From: Proteocatella sphenisci DSM 23131
GTDB lineage: Bacteria > Bacillota > Clostridia > Peptostreptococcales > Filifactoraceae
DNA length: 64,000 bases
Assembly: GCF_000423525.1 (NCBI RefSeq)
Contig: NZ_KE384028.1
Span: 78,732-142,731 of the forward strand
Direction of reading: 5' to 3'
In this document: one piece after another, positions 15,769 to 24,617 of the stretch
Layout: each line of letters starts with the position of its first letter
Numbering within the stretch: the stretch's first letter is position 1
The notes under the pieces: model-generated
What the model was told of the DNA's origin: nothing
Seen by the model: only the letters and a program-made list of their open reading frames with translations
Database searches by the model: none
Translations under genes and position numbers: made by a program

Positions 15769-16734
15769 ATGAAAAAAAGGATATTGATGATAATTCTTGC
15801 ATCTGTACTTGGTCTTACTGCATGCAGCAGTGAAACGCTAGAAAGCCAGACAGAGAATAATGAAGGAAAATTTAAAATTGTTTCTACGGTTTTCCCAGGT
15901 TATGATTTTGCAAAAAATATAGCTGGTGAAAATGCTCAAATCTCGCTTCTTCTTCCGCCTGGGTCAGAGAGCCATTCCTATGAGCCTTCTCCACAGGACA
16001 TAATAAAAATTCAAAATGCGGATCTTTTTATATATGTTGGAGGAGAATCTGAAGACTGGGTTTCGAGAATACTTGACACCATGGAGACTAAGGTGAAGAC
16101 TCTTAGTATGATGGAAGTGGTAGAGGTATATGAAGAAGAGACAGTAGAAGGTATGCAGCACGACCATGATGAATCTGATCACGATGAATCGGGCCACGAT
16201 GAAGTTGCTTATGATGAACATGTGTGGACTTCTCCTGTCAATGCAATAAAGATAAGCAGGGCTATTTCTGACATGCTTGTAGAGACGGATCCTGAAAATG
16301 CTCAGCTTTATTCTGAAAATGCAGAGGTCTACATCCAAAAACTGGATAAGCTGGATAAAGATTTTAAAGAGTTTTTTGATACTGTGGACAATAAGCTCCT
16401 TATTTTTGGAGACCGTTTCCCGCTAAGGTATTTTGTTGAAGAATATGGTCTGGATTATTATGCAGCATTTCCAGGCTGCAGTTCGGAGTCTGAACCAAGT
16501 GCGGCTACTATAGCTTTTTTGATTGATAAGGCAAAAGAAGAAAATATTAGTACTATATTTAATATAGAGTTTTCAAATCACAGGATTTCTGACAGTATAG
16601 CTGAGGCTACGGGAAGCGAGACAGCACTTTTTCATACGTGTCACAACGTATCTAAAGAAGAAATGGATGCTGGAGAGGATTATATATCTCTCATGACTCA
16701 GAATCTTGAAAGGCTGAAAGGGGCAATGAAGTAA
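15769..16734 (+). CDS. Zinc/metal ABC transporter solute-binding lipoprotein
   Basis: Extracellular lipoprotein of the ZnuA/AdcA cluster A-I family, capturing Zn(II) or a related metal for the importer that follows. It has a lipobox LTAC with Cys19, metal ligand H68 in SESHSYEP, a His/Asp-rich loop (131-145, repeating DHDES units) and H151 in DEHVW. The position where classical ZnuA has the third histidine reads GDR (near 211), so that ligand appears replaced by aspartate. The partner loop AAFPGCSSESEPSA follows. The stop overlaps the ATPase start (TAATG). Zinc is the likeliest substrate; manganese cannot be excluded. Confidence 0.92.
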   Translation: MKKRILMIILASVLGLTACSSETLESQTENNEGKFKIVSTVFPGYDFAKNIAGENAQISLLLPPGSESHSYEPSPQDIIKIQNADLFIYVGGESEDWVSRILDTMETKVKTLSMMEVVEVYEEETVEGMQHDHDESDHDESGHDEVAYDEHVWTSPVNAIKISRAISDMLVETDPENAQLYSENAEVYIQKLDKLDKDFKEFFDTVDNKLLIFGDRFPLRYFVEEYGLDYYAAFPGCSSESEPSAATIAFLIDKAKEENISTIFNIEFSNHRISDSIAEATGSETALFHTCHNVSKEEMDAGEDYISLMTQNLERLKGAMK

Positions 16735-17441
16735 TGGCACTTATTGACTGCAGAAACATTAGCCTTTCTTATGAAAATAATGTGGTTATCTCGGATCTTT
16801 CATTCAAGGTTTGTCAGGGCGACTATATATGTATAGCGGGCGAAAATGGGTCTGGAAAGAGCACTATGTTAAAGTCCATGCTTTCTCTCAAGGATCTTTC
16901 GGATGGAGAGATTATTTTTGGAGATGGACTTCAAAAAAATGAAGTAGGGTATCTTCCCCAGCAGACAGATATACAAAAAGACTTTCCTGCAAGTGTATGG
17001 GAAATAGTACTATCTGGTTGCCTGAATTCAAGAGGACTGAGACCTTTTTATTCGAAATCAGATAAGGCAAAAGCTAAGAATAATATTGAGAAATTAAGCA
17101 TAGGCCACCTTATATCTGCTCCATATAATGAACTTTCGGGAGGCCAGCAGCAGAGGGTCTTACTTGCAAGGGCGCTTTGTGCTACTAAAAAGATACTTCT
17201 GCTGGATGAACCTGTATCTGGGCTGGATCCCCTTGTTACAGCTGAGCTTTATCAGATAATAAAAGGCATAAATGATGAGGGAATAACGATAGTAATGGTT
17301 TCTCATGACGTAAAAACGGCAGTAAAATTTGCTTCTCATATACTTCATCTTAGGAACAAGTCTGGATTTTTTGGGACTAAAGAGGATTATATAAAAAGCA
17401 GGGAATACAAGATTTTCATGGGAGGTGCAGAGATTGATTGA
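16734..17441 (+). CDS. Zinc/metal ABC transporter ATPase
   Basis: 235-residue ABC ATPase of the ZnuC type that powers the neighbouring permease. It has Walker A GENGSGKST (about 35-43), a Q-loop near 78 (LPQQTD), signature LSGGQQQR (about 132-139), Walker B ILLLDEP, and an H-loop SHD. It overlaps the upstream binding-protein gene by one base and the permease gene by several, a compact translationally coupled operon. Confidence 0.93.
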   Translation: MALIDCRNISLSYENNVVISDLSFKVCQGDYICIAGENGSGKSTMLKSMLSLKDLSDGEIIFGDGLQKNEVGYLPQQTDIQKDFPASVWEIVLSGCLNSRGLRPFYSKSDKAKAKNNIEKLSIGHLISAPYNELSGGQQQRVLLARALCATKKILLLDEPVSGLDPLVTAELYQIIKGINDEGITIVMVSHDVKTAVKFASHILHLRNKSGFFGTKEDYIKSREYKIFMGGAEID

Positions 17442-18261
17442 TATTTTCATGGAGATGCTTTCTTATCCTTTCATGATGAGGGCTATAATAGTTGGAGTCC
17501 TGGTTGCTCTTTGCAGTGCGCTTCTTGGAGTGAGCCTTGTACTCAAGCGATATTCTATGATCGGGGACGGCCTTTCTCATGTGGGGTTTGGGGCACTTGC
17601 AATAGCAACAGCCACAAGATGGGCCCCTCTTGCGGTTTCTATACCACTCGTGCTTGCTGCTGCATTTTTTCTGCTCAGGATAAGTGAGAACAGCAAGATA
17701 AAGGGAGATTCGGCTATAGCCCTTATTTCGACGGGTTCGCTTGCTATAGGGGTAATGGTCATATCTATGACATCTGGCATGAATATAGACGTGTACAACT
17801 ACATGTTTGGAAGTATATTGGCAATAAACAAAAGCGATGTAGTACTAAGCGTGATACTCTCTTTAATAGTCTTGGTGCTCTACCTGTTTTTCTACTCCAG
17901 GATATTTGCAGTAACATTTGACGAGAGTTTTGCAAAGGCTACGGGTATAAATGCGGGTATGTATAACATGCTTATTGCACTGCTTACGGCGGTTACCATA
18001 GTGCTTGGGATGAGGCTTGTCGGAGCGCTTCTTATTTCGAGCCTTATAGTATTTCCGGCTGTAACTTCGATGAGGCTCTTTAAGAGTTTCAGATCTGTAG
18101 TAATATCTTCTGCAATTATTTCGGTGGTGTCATTTCTTGTAGGAATAATGGCCTCATATATTTATGCAACACCAGCTGGAGCAAGTGTTGTAACTTTTAA
18201 TATAATGTTATTTTTTATCTTTTCATTTACTGGATTTGTTACAAGAAGGAACCGAGTTTAG
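17434..18261 (+). CDS. Zinc/metal ABC transporter permease
   Basis: 275-residue ABC-3 family permease (ZnuB type) with about eight helices, including the conserved GVSLVLKRYSMIGDGLSHVG stretch and the cytoplasmic coupling region DESFAKATGI. I start at TTG 17434, eight bases after GGAGG; a GTG at 17425 would overlap the ribosome site. It overlaps the ATPase gene and completes the three-gene importer. No terminator is apparent before the Mrp promoter. Confidence 0.92.
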   Translation: MIDIFMEMLSYPFMMRAIIVGVLVALCSALLGVSLVLKRYSMIGDGLSHVGFGALAIATATRWAPLAVSIPLVLAAAFFLLRISENSKIKGDSAIALISTGSLAIGVMVISMTSGMNIDVYNYMFGSILAINKSDVVLSVILSLIVLVLYLFFYSRIFAVTFDESFAKATGINAGMYNMLIALLTAVTIVLGMRLVGALLISSLIVFPAVTSMRLFKSFRSVVISSAIISVVSFLVGIMASYIYATPAGASVVTFNIMLFFIFSFTGFVTRRNRV

Positions 18262-18264
18262 GTG

Positions 18265-18292
18265 TTGACATATGAGTTAATCGGAGTATAAT
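18265..18292 (+). promoter_or_regulatory. Consensus promoter TTGACA-N16-TATAAT for mrp
   Basis: Both hexamers are perfect sigma-A consensus with 16-base spacing. A 10-bp palindrome GGCATATGCC (18305-18314) lies just downstream in the leader. Confidence 0.85.
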
Positions 18293-18359
18293 TAAAATGT
18301 ATGGGGCATATGCCTGAAACTCGGAAATTTTAAAATTCAAGAATAGAGGAGATAATAAT

Positions 18360-19193
18360 ATGAGTGATAGCTGTACACAAAACTGCGGAAGTTGTTCAAC
18401 TGAATGTGGGGACAGAACGGAAAAATTTAATGATTTTGCAGAAACACCTCACGATCTGAGCAATATAAAGAAGGTAATTGGTATAGTAAGTGGCAAGGGC
18501 GGAGTTGGAAAATCGCTTGTGACTTCTATGATGGCTGTAACTATGCAAAGAAGAGGACATAATGCGGCAATACTGGATGCGGACATAACTGGACCTTCTA
18601 TACCTAAGGCATTTGGGATAAAGGAAAAAGCTCATGCAACTGAGGTGGGACTTTATCCTATAAAGACAAAAACTGGTATAGATGTAATGTCTGTGAATTT
18701 GCTGCTTGAAAATGATACTGACCCAGTTGTATGGAGAGGGCCTATAATTGCAAATGCAGTAAAGCAGTTTTGGACTGATGTTATATGGGAAGATGTGGAT
18801 TATATGTTCATAGACATGCCTCCTGGAACAGGCGATGTTCCTCTTACTGTATTTCAGTCAATAAGAGTGGATGGTATAATAATAGTTACTTCTCCCCAGG
18901 AACTTGTTTCTATGATTGTGACAAAGGCAGTAAAGATGGCAGAAATGATGAATATTCCTATAGTTGGGCTTGTGGAGAATATGTCATATTTCAAATGTCC
19001 TGATTGCGAAGTAGAGCACAGGATTTTTGGAGATTCCAACATAGATAAGATAGCGCAGGATCACAACTTGAAAGTGCTTGCAAAACTTCCTATGAATCCT
19101 CAATTTGCAGCTGGATGTGACAGAGGTATGATAGAGCTTTTTGGTGGAAACTGGTTTGACAATCTGGCTCAAAATCTGGAAGACAATTATTAA
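18360..19193 (+). CDS. Mrp/NBP35-family iron-sulfur carrier ATPase
   Basis: 277-residue P-loop ATPase that assembles or carries [4Fe-4S] clusters to target proteins. It has an N-terminal cysteine cluster (C5, C9, C12, C16), deviant Walker A GKGGVGKS (45-52), switch and Walker B motifs (DADITGPS, MFIDMPPGTGD), and a C-terminal CPDC (C-x2-C) that binds the bridging cluster in the dimer. This is the clostridial short Mrp lacking a DUF59 domain. It is transcribed from its own strong promoter and followed by a terminator, so it is probably monocistronic. Confidence 0.92.
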   Translation: MSDSCTQNCGSCSTECGDRTEKFNDFAETPHDLSNIKKVIGIVSGKGGVGKSLVTSMMAVTMQRRGHNAAILDADITGPSIPKAFGIKEKAHATEVGLYPIKTKTGIDVMSVNLLLENDTDPVVWRGPIIANAVKQFWTDVIWEDVDYMFIDMPPGTGDVPLTVFQSIRVDGIIIVTSPQELVSMIVTKAVKMAEMMNIPIVGLVENMSYFKCPDCEVEHRIFGDSNIDKIAQDHNLKVLAKLPMNPQFAAGCDRGMIELFGGNWFDNLAQNLEDNY

Positions 19194-19211
19194 AGACGAT
19201 TATTAAAAATT

Positions 19212-19239
19212 AAAGCCTCTCATATAGGGAGGCTTTTTT
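19212..19239 (+). terminator. Rho-independent terminator after mrp
   Basis: Stem AAAGCCTC/GAGGCTTT (19212-19219 with 19229-19236) with a 9-base loop and T6. Confidence 0.88.
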
Positions 19240-19272
19240 AGAATCTGAGCATATAATAAAGGAGAAATGATA

Positions 19273-19752
19273 ATGGCTATTGAAAGAGCAAAAACATATC
19301 TTGAAAAATGGGGTATGGATAAAAAGGTAATGGAATTTGATGTTTCAAGTGCAACTGTGGAGCTTGCAGCTCGGGCGCTTGGATGTGAAATGGCAAGGAT
19401 TGCAAAGACTCTTTCTTTTAGAAAAGATGAAGGGTGCATGCTGGTTGTATGTGCAGGCGATGCAAGAATAGATAATTCGAAATACAAAAAGAAGTTTGAG
19501 AAAAAAGCAAAGATGCTGACGCCAGATGAAGTCTGTGAAATGGTGGGTCATGATGTGGGAGGAGTTTGTCCGTTTGGGGTTAAGGAAGGTGTGGAAATTT
19601 TTTTGGACGAATCCCTAAAGCGCTTTGATACTGTGTTTCCGGCATGTGGAAGCTCTAACAGTGCTATAGAGTTAACTATTGCTGAACTTGAAATTATGTC
19701 AGGATCTTATGGATGGGTAGATGTCTGCAAAGCCTGGGAAAGCGGGGAATAA
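19273..19752 (+). CDS. YbaK/EbsC-family aminoacyl-tRNA deacylase
   Basis: 159-residue cytoplasmic protein of the YbaK/ProX group, which hydrolyses misacylated tRNA such as Cys-tRNA(Pro). The family signs are the E/D-rich N-terminal helix, a conserved lysine in the RIAKTLSFR strand (about 44), the GGVCPFGV loop (about 99-106), and a closing GSSNSAIELT segment (126-135). I start at ATG 19273, 8 bases after AAGGAG; the ATG at 19267 is too close. The stop overlaps the photolyase start (TAATG), coupling the two. Confidence 0.88.
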   Translation: MAIERAKTYLEKWGMDKKVMEFDVSSATVELAARALGCEMARIAKTLSFRKDEGCMLVVCAGDARIDNSKYKKKFEKKAKMLTPDEVCEMVGHDVGGVCPFGVKEGVEIFLDESLKRFDTVFPACGSSNSAIELTIAELEIMSGSYGWVDVCKAWESGE

Positions 19753-21113
19753 TGATAGAGACAGAGCGCATTAGATTTTTGAATTCACAAGATATAAAAG
19801 ACAGACCCTATGTGGTTTACTGGATGCAGAGCGCACAAAGAGTCGAGTACAATCATGCCTTAATCTATGCGATAAATGAGGCTAACAGGTTAAAAAAAGA
19901 CTTGCTTGTTTATCTGGGGATAACAGATTCTTATCCAGAGGCAAATTTGAGGCATTATAGATTTATGTTAGAGGGTATAAATGAAGTGAAAAGCAGGCTT
20001 GAAACGCTGGGCATAAGGATGATTGTATGCAGGTGTTCTCCTGAAGAGGGAATGATTGTCCTGAGTAAAAAAGCGGCACTTGCTGTTGTAGATATGGGCT
20101 ACATGAAACATGAAAGAGCCTGGAGAAGCAGGTGTGCATCTTTGATTGACTCCAGGTTTGCTCAAATAGAGACCAATGTTATAGTGCCTGTGGAAACAGC
20201 ATCTGTTAAGGAAGAATATTCTGCGGCTACTCTAAGAAGAAAGCTGGACAAGATAAAAGATCCTTTTATAGTTCTGCCCGAGGAAGAAGATTATCTGGGT
20301 GCCTATGTAAGCAAGGAACTGATCCCTGAGTTTGATATTTCTGATATTGACAGTGCACTCAGTAAGCTTGAAATTGACCATTCAGTAGGAGCAGTTGATG
20401 AATTCAAAGGGGGGACAGCAAAAGCCAAAGAGCTCCTTGATTATTTTCTTGAGGAGAGTTTTCTTTATTATAGTTCCAAAAGAAATGATCCGTCTTATGA
20501 CTATTGTTCAAACCTAAGCCCCTATCTTCATTTTGGACAAATTTCACCAATATATGTATACATAAGAGCGCTCAATTATGAAACTGCAGACCCTGATTTT
20601 TCTGATTCTAGAAAATCTTTTTTAGAAGAGCTGTTTGTAAGACGAGAGCTGGCTATAAATTTTGTCTATTACAATCCGCTTTATGACTCTTATGAATGCC
20701 TTCCTGACTGGGCGAAAAAGACGCTTGCAAAGCACAGCGCTGATTTAAGGCCTTACATTTATTCTAAAGAAGATTTGGAAAGAGGCCTGACCCATGATGA
20801 ATACTGGAATGCAGCTCAGTTGCAAATGGTAAAAAATGGCAAAATGCATGGATACATGAGGATGTATTGGGGCAAGAAGGTTCTTGAATGGAGGCCTTCT
20901 CCAATGGATGCATATAATACTCTCTTATATCTAAATAATAAATATGAGCTTGATGGAAGGGATCCAAACGGATTTGCAGGAGTGGCATGGTGTTTTGGAA
21001 AGCACGACAGGCCGTGGGGAGAGAGGGATGTATTTGGAAATGTCAGATACATGGTATACTCAGGACTCAAGCGTAAATTTTCTATGGAAAAATACCTGGA
21101 CAAAGTAAAGTGA
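19752..21113 (+). CDS. Class II CPD photolyase
   Basis: 453-residue deoxyribodipyrimidine photolyase that uses FAD and light to reverse cyclobutane pyrimidine dimers. The C-terminal half has class II signatures: CSNLSPYLHFGQISP, the FLEELFVRRELAINF helix, the THDEYWNAAQLQM segment and, near the end, GFAGVAWCFGKHDRPWGER. The start ATG overlaps the deacylase stop. Class II enzymes are scattered in bacteria including anaerobic Clostridia. Clear identity; the antenna pigment cannot be predicted. Confidence 0.94.
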   Translation: MIETERIRFLNSQDIKDRPYVVYWMQSAQRVEYNHALIYAINEANRLKKDLLVYLGITDSYPEANLRHYRFMLEGINEVKSRLETLGIRMIVCRCSPEEGMIVLSKKAALAVVDMGYMKHERAWRSRCASLIDSRFAQIETNVIVPVETASVKEEYSAATLRRKLDKIKDPFIVLPEEEDYLGAYVSKELIPEFDISDIDSALSKLEIDHSVGAVDEFKGGTAKAKELLDYFLEESFLYYSSKRNDPSYDYCSNLSPYLHFGQISPIYVYIRALNYETADPDFSDSRKSFLEELFVRRELAINFVYYNPLYDSYECLPDWAKKTLAKHSADLRPYIYSKEDLERGLTHDEYWNAAQLQMVKNGKMHGYMRMYWGKKVLEWRPSPMDAYNTLLYLNNKYELDGRDPNGFAGVAWCFGKHDRPWGERDVFGNVRYMVYSGLKRKFSMEKYLDKVK

Positions 21114-21126
21114 TAAGAATCAATTC

Positions 21127-21156
21127 TTGACAAAAAGCGTCCTTATCATTTATATT
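21127..21156 (+). promoter_or_regulatory. Promoter TTGACA-N18-TATATT for the SEC-C gene
   Basis: Perfect -35 and near-consensus -10 with 18-base spacing, 68 bases before the start codon. A short direct repeat TGTAAAGAAAAA (two copies) lies in the leader. Confidence 0.6.
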
Positions 21157-21224
21157 AAACTGTAAAGAAAAAATATTGTAAAGAAAAAGCAATGTATGAA
21201 ATAGAAATTGAGAGGAAGTCGACA

Positions 21225-22352
21225 ATGAGTAACAAACCGTTTAACACTAAGGAAGGTAATTTTGATTTTACTGTCTATAGAATGCTTTCTGAGAAAAACG
21301 TAACCACCCTTAGAAAAATTGCTAAGCATCACAAGTTAAAGGGATACAGCAAAATGAAAAAAGATGAGCTGCAAAGCTGTCTTGGAGGCGTGATTTGTGA
21401 AAAAGAAAGACTGCCGGAATCGTTGTATTTATTAGATAATAAAAAATGGACATTTTTTAAAGAACTTATTTGCGAAGATTATATGGAGCTTGACCAAAAG
21501 CTTGATGAGACAGCGACATATCTTGAAAACCTTGGTATAGCATTCAGGTTTTCTGATAAGAAGCTCAACTATGCCACAATCCCTGCTGAAATTAAAACAA
21601 TATTTGCAGAGATATGTGACTCAAAGTTTTTGGAAAAAAGAGAGAGGTTTTCTCTTTACGATGATTATGCAAATGCATCTATGGCTCTTTATGGTCTCGT
21701 AAGGACTGATGAGCTTGTTGAGATTTTTGAAAGTCTAAACAAAAGAGTAAAAGAATCTGGAGACATAATCGAGGCAATAGAAGGTTTTTCCAAAAATGGA
21801 GCGGACTACTGCATATTTGAGGATTATATAGTAAGCAGGGCTTTTGAAGATAATGATTTTGAAGATGTCCCAACATTCGCAGACATAATATACGCCAATC
21901 CAAGATATGCTCCTGCTGAAAAGGAGTTTTTGAAATATAGATCTTATGAATATTATGAAATAACACCTCAGATAAGAGCACTAAAAAAGTATCTTTTAAC
22001 TAACACTAAAACAGAAAATTTTGTTGCAAATATTATTGTGGATGAAATTCATCATCTGAGTGCTGTTAAGGGTAGTCCTCAGGAATTTGTGGATGTTTTT
22101 AATAAGTATAAGATAATTACAAAAGAAGAACAGGTTTATGATTTGATGAATCTAGTCCATGAGGTGAGCCTGAATACCAGACTGGTAGGAAATCACGGTC
22201 ATACCCAACTGGAGATAATGGAAATAAACGGAGTAGTCCCTGAAAAGAAAACTCCTGAGAAAAAAATGCCTGTAATCTCAGAAAAGACTGGAAGAAATGA
22301 GCCGTGCATCTGCGGAAGCGGAAAGAAATACAAAAAATGCTGCGGAGTATAA
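21225..22352 (+). CDS. SEC-C metal-binding protein with Rho-N/SAP-like N-terminus
   Basis: 375-residue protein. It begins with a helical region resembling a Rho N-terminal or SAP-like nucleic-acid-binding fold ([24 protein letters not shown], about 25-50 in part), continues with a long helical middle without recognised motifs, and ends in a SEC-C zinc motif [16 protein letters not shown] (C-x-C-x8-CC). I start at ATG 21225 after GAGAGGAAG. SEC-C modules occur in SecA and many unrelated proteins, so no reaction is implied. It has its own promoter and terminator. Confidence 0.75.
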   Translation: MSNKPFNTKEGNFDFTVYRMLSEKNVTTLRKIAKHHKLKGYSKMKKDELQSCLGGVICEKERLPESLYLLDNKKWTFFKELICEDYMELDQKLDETATYLENLGIAFRFSDKKLNYATIPAEIKTIFAEICDSKFLEKRERFSLYDDYANASMALYGLVRTDELVEIFESLNKRVKESGDIIEAIEGFSKNGADYCIFEDYIVSRAFEDNDFEDVPTFADIIYANPRYAPAEKEFLKYRSYEYYEITPQIRALKKYLLTNTKTENFVANIIVDEIHHLSAVKGSPQEFVDVFNKYKIITKEEQVYDLMNLVHEVSLNTRLVGNHGHTQLEIMEINGVVPEKKTPEKKMPVISEKTGRNEPCICGSGKKYKKCCGV

Positions 22353-22363
22353 ATAAAGACACG

Positions 22364-22392
22364 AAGAAAGCTTTGTTAAGAGCTTTCTTTTA
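22364..22392 (+). terminator. Terminator after the SEC-C gene
   Basis: 9-bp stem AAGAAAGCT/AGCTTTCTT (22364-22372 with 22381-22389), 8-base loop, short T run. Confidence 0.65.
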
Positions 22393-22394
22393 GT

Positions 22395-22423
22395 TTGCAA
22401 AAACAGTAAAATGATTATATAAT
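22395..22423 (+). promoter_or_regulatory. Promoter TTGCAA-N17-TATAAT of the ruvC operon
   Basis: Near-perfect sigma-A promoter, 48 bases before ruvC, likely driving ruvC through yajC. Confidence 0.8.
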
Positions 22424-22470
22424 AGACAGATACGATTAAAATTTAATTTAGGCAAGGACAGTGAAAAGAC

Positions 22471-22962
22471 ATGGTGGTACTTGGAATAGATCCAGGGCTT
22501 GCAATAGTAGGTTATGGAATAATTGAACATATTGGAAACAGCTACAAGGTACTTGATTATGGAGTTATAAATACTCCGGCAAAAACGAGTTATGCTATAA
22601 GAATAAAGATGATATATGATGCTATGAACAAACTTCTTGCTACATATGAAATTGATGAGGTAGCCATCGAAGAACTGTTTTTTAACAAGAATACAAAAAC
22701 GGCTATGGACGTGGCTCAGGCCAGGGGAGCGATTGTACTGTCTTGTATGAACAGCAATCTTAAAATATTTGAATATACTCCACTGCAGGTAAAGCAGGGT
22801 ATATGCGGATACGGAAGGGCTGACAAAAAACAGGTTCAGAGCATGGTCAAGAGTCTGCTCAACCTAAAAGAAATACCAAAGCCGGACGATGCGGCAGATG
22901 CACTCGCTATTGCTATTGGCCACTTGAGCACAAGACGATTTTCAAGTATGTTTCAAGTTTAA
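22471..22962 (+). CDS. ruvC: Holliday junction endonuclease RuvC
   Basis: 163-residue resolvase that cuts four-way junctions with RuvAB. Acidic catalytic residues are visible: D7 in GIDPG, the Glu pair in AIEELFF (about 67-68) and the PDDAADALA aspartates (about 138-143). The ribosome site AAGGA is rather distant (12 bases) but no better in-frame start exists. It is the first gene of the operon, 21 bp before ruvA. Confidence 0.95.
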   Translation: MVVLGIDPGLAIVGYGIIEHIGNSYKVLDYGVINTPAKTSYAIRIKMIYDAMNKLLATYEIDEVAIEELFFNKNTKTAMDVAQARGAIVLSCMNSNLKIFEYTPLQVKQGICGYGRADKKQVQSMVKSLLNLKEIPKPDDAADALAIAIGHLSTRRFSSMFQV

Positions 22963-22983
22963 AAACATTATTAAGGAGAAAAA

Positions 22984-23577
22984 ATGTTTGGATATATAAA
23001 AGGTATTGTAACTGAGATTTTCCTCAATTATGTTATAATTGAAAACTCAGATATTGGTTTCAAGCTTTCTACGTCTCAGTTCACCAACCGAAAGCTGGAG
23101 ATTGGCAAAGAGGCAAAGCTGTACACAAAGCTAAATGTAAGAGAAGATGATATATCACTTTTGGGATTTGCTGACAGAAGAGAGCTCAAGATGTATGAAC
23201 TGTTGAACAGTGTTTCTAAGGTGGGGCCAAAGGTCGCATTTTCAGTACTTTCGACATATGATACAGATTCGCTGCAAGCTATAATAAACAACTCAGATGC
23301 TACACTTCTTGCAAAATCACCCGGAGTGGGCAAAAAAACTGCGGAGAGGATTATACTCGAACTCAGGGACAAGGTAGACAAAAAGGCCGTGGGAATGCAG
23401 CCAAGCATATATAATATATTTGAGGCTGATTACGATGAAGCTATAGAGGTTTTAATCAGTCTTGGATTTAGCAAGATGGAATCATCAAAGGCAGTAGAAG
23501 CTGCAAAGGCTGAAAATCTGGCGTCTGATACAAGTGAAATCATAAAGATCTCACTGGGGAAATTAAGCAAGATTTAG
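22984..23577 (+). CDS. ruvA: Holliday junction DNA-binding subunit RuvA
   Basis: 197-residue junction-binding protein. It has an N-terminal OB fold (1-65), tandem helix-hairpin-helix motifs (VSKVGPKVAFSVLS near 76 and KSPGVGKKTAERIILELRD near 107-125), and a C-terminal three-helix domain (about 145-195) that binds RuvB. Ribosome site TTAAGGAG. Lies between ruvC and ruvB with gaps of 21 and 16 bp. Confidence 0.96.
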   Translation: MFGYIKGIVTEIFLNYVIIENSDIGFKLSTSQFTNRKLEIGKEAKLYTKLNVREDDISLLGFADRRELKMYELLNSVSKVGPKVAFSVLSTYDTDSLQAIINNSDATLLAKSPGVGKKTAERIILELRDKVDKKAVGMQPSIYNIFEADYDEAIEVLISLGFSKMESSKAVEAAKAENLASDTSEIIKISLGKLSKI

Positions 23578-23579
23578 AT

Positions 23580-23609
23580 AGTTTGGAGGAGCAATGTTTG
23601 GAGGAGCAA
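23580..23609 (+). repeat. 15-bp tandem duplication of the ruvB ribosome site
   Basis: The block GTTTGGAGGAGCAAT occurs twice in immediate succession. The first copy provides the ribosome site and start codon, the second is read as codons 2-6 and ends in ATA where the first ends in ATG. Confidence 0.85.
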
Positions 23610-24616
23610 TATTTGATGAAGACAGACTGATAAGTTCTTCTTATCAGAAAGATGATAATGAGATTGAAAATTCGCTAAGGCCCAAGAGTCTGGATGAATA
23701 TATAGGGCAGACTCAGGTAAAAGAGCAACTGGATATTTTTATAAAAGCGGCAAGGTTAAGAGGGGAGCAGCTTGACCACGTGCTTCTTTATGGACCTCCA
23801 GGACTTGGAAAAACTACGCTCTCAGCAATAATTGCCAATGAGATGGGTGCCAATTTCAAGATAACTTCGGGGCCGGCTATTGGTCACTCTGGAGATTTGG
23901 CTGCAATACTTACTAATCTTATGGATAATGACGTGCTTTTCATAGACGAGATACACAGACTAAACAGAACTGTAGAAGAAATACTCTACCCTGCCATGGA
24001 GGACGGCTGCCTGGATATAATAATTGGAAAGGGGCCTTCTGCAAGATCGATAAGACTAGATCTTCCAAAGTTTACTCTAGTTGGCGCTACTACAAGGAGC
24101 GGAATGCTGACTTCTCCACTGCGAGACAGGTTTGGGGTAATACTCAATTTGGATCTTTATGATCCTGAGGATCTGTTTAAGATAATAAACAGGTCTGCTG
24201 GAATTCTTGGAGTCGAAATAGATGATGAGTCTGGAGTAGAGCTTGCAAGAAGGTCCAGAGGAACACCAAGGATTGCAAACAGGTTGCTTAAAAGGGTAAG
24301 AGATTATGCCCAGGTAAGAGGCGATGGCTCTATAACCCTTGGCACTGCCAGGGATGCCCTTACTATGTTTCAGGTTGACGAAGAAGGACTGGACATGGTG
24401 GATAAGAGGCTTATGCTTGCTATAATAAATAAGTTTTCTGGTGGTCCTGTGGGAGTTGAAACTCTTGCGGCATCAGTTGGAGAAGATAGAGAGACTATCG
24501 AAGAAGTATATGAGCCATATTTGATACAAAAGGGTTTTCTCGATAGAACCCCAAGAGGCAGAGTGGCTACAGAAACTGCTTATGAACATTTTGGGATAAA
24601 GAGAGCGAGGGATTAA
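23594..24616 (+). CDS. ruvB: Holliday junction branch-migration ATPase RuvB
   Basis: 340-residue AAA+ motor. Walker [10 protein letters not shown] (about 66-74), Walker B FIDEIHR (about 116-122), the GATTRSG sensor and RDRF arginine region, and the C-terminal winged helix ([12 protein letters not shown]) are present. The first six residues (MFGGAI) are encoded by a tandem copy of the 15 bases containing the ribosome site, so the ATG start and a second GGAGG-AGCA-ATA arrangement lie side by side; the ancestral start is uncertain. Confidence 0.96.
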   Translation: MFGGAIFDEDRLISSSYQKDDNEIENSLRPKSLDEYIGQTQVKEQLDIFIKAARLRGEQLDHVLLYGPPGLGKTTLSAIIANEMGANFKITSGPAIGHSGDLAAILTNLMDNDVLFIDEIHRLNRTVEEILYPAMEDGCLDIIIGKGPSARSIRLDLPKFTLVGATTRSGMLTSPLRDRFGVILNLDLYDPEDLFKIINRSAGILGVEIDDESGVELARRSRGTPRIANRLLKRVRDYAQVRGDGSITLGTARDALTMFQVDEEGLDMVDKRLMLAIINKFSGGPVGVETLAASVGEDRETIEEVYEPYLIQKGFLDRTPRGRVATETAYEHFGIKRARD

Positions 24617-24617
24617 G

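Noticed and set aside
18301..18359. Riboswitch in the mrp leader
   Set aside because: Only a 10-bp palindrome and no recognisable aptamer; the leader is too short for known classes.
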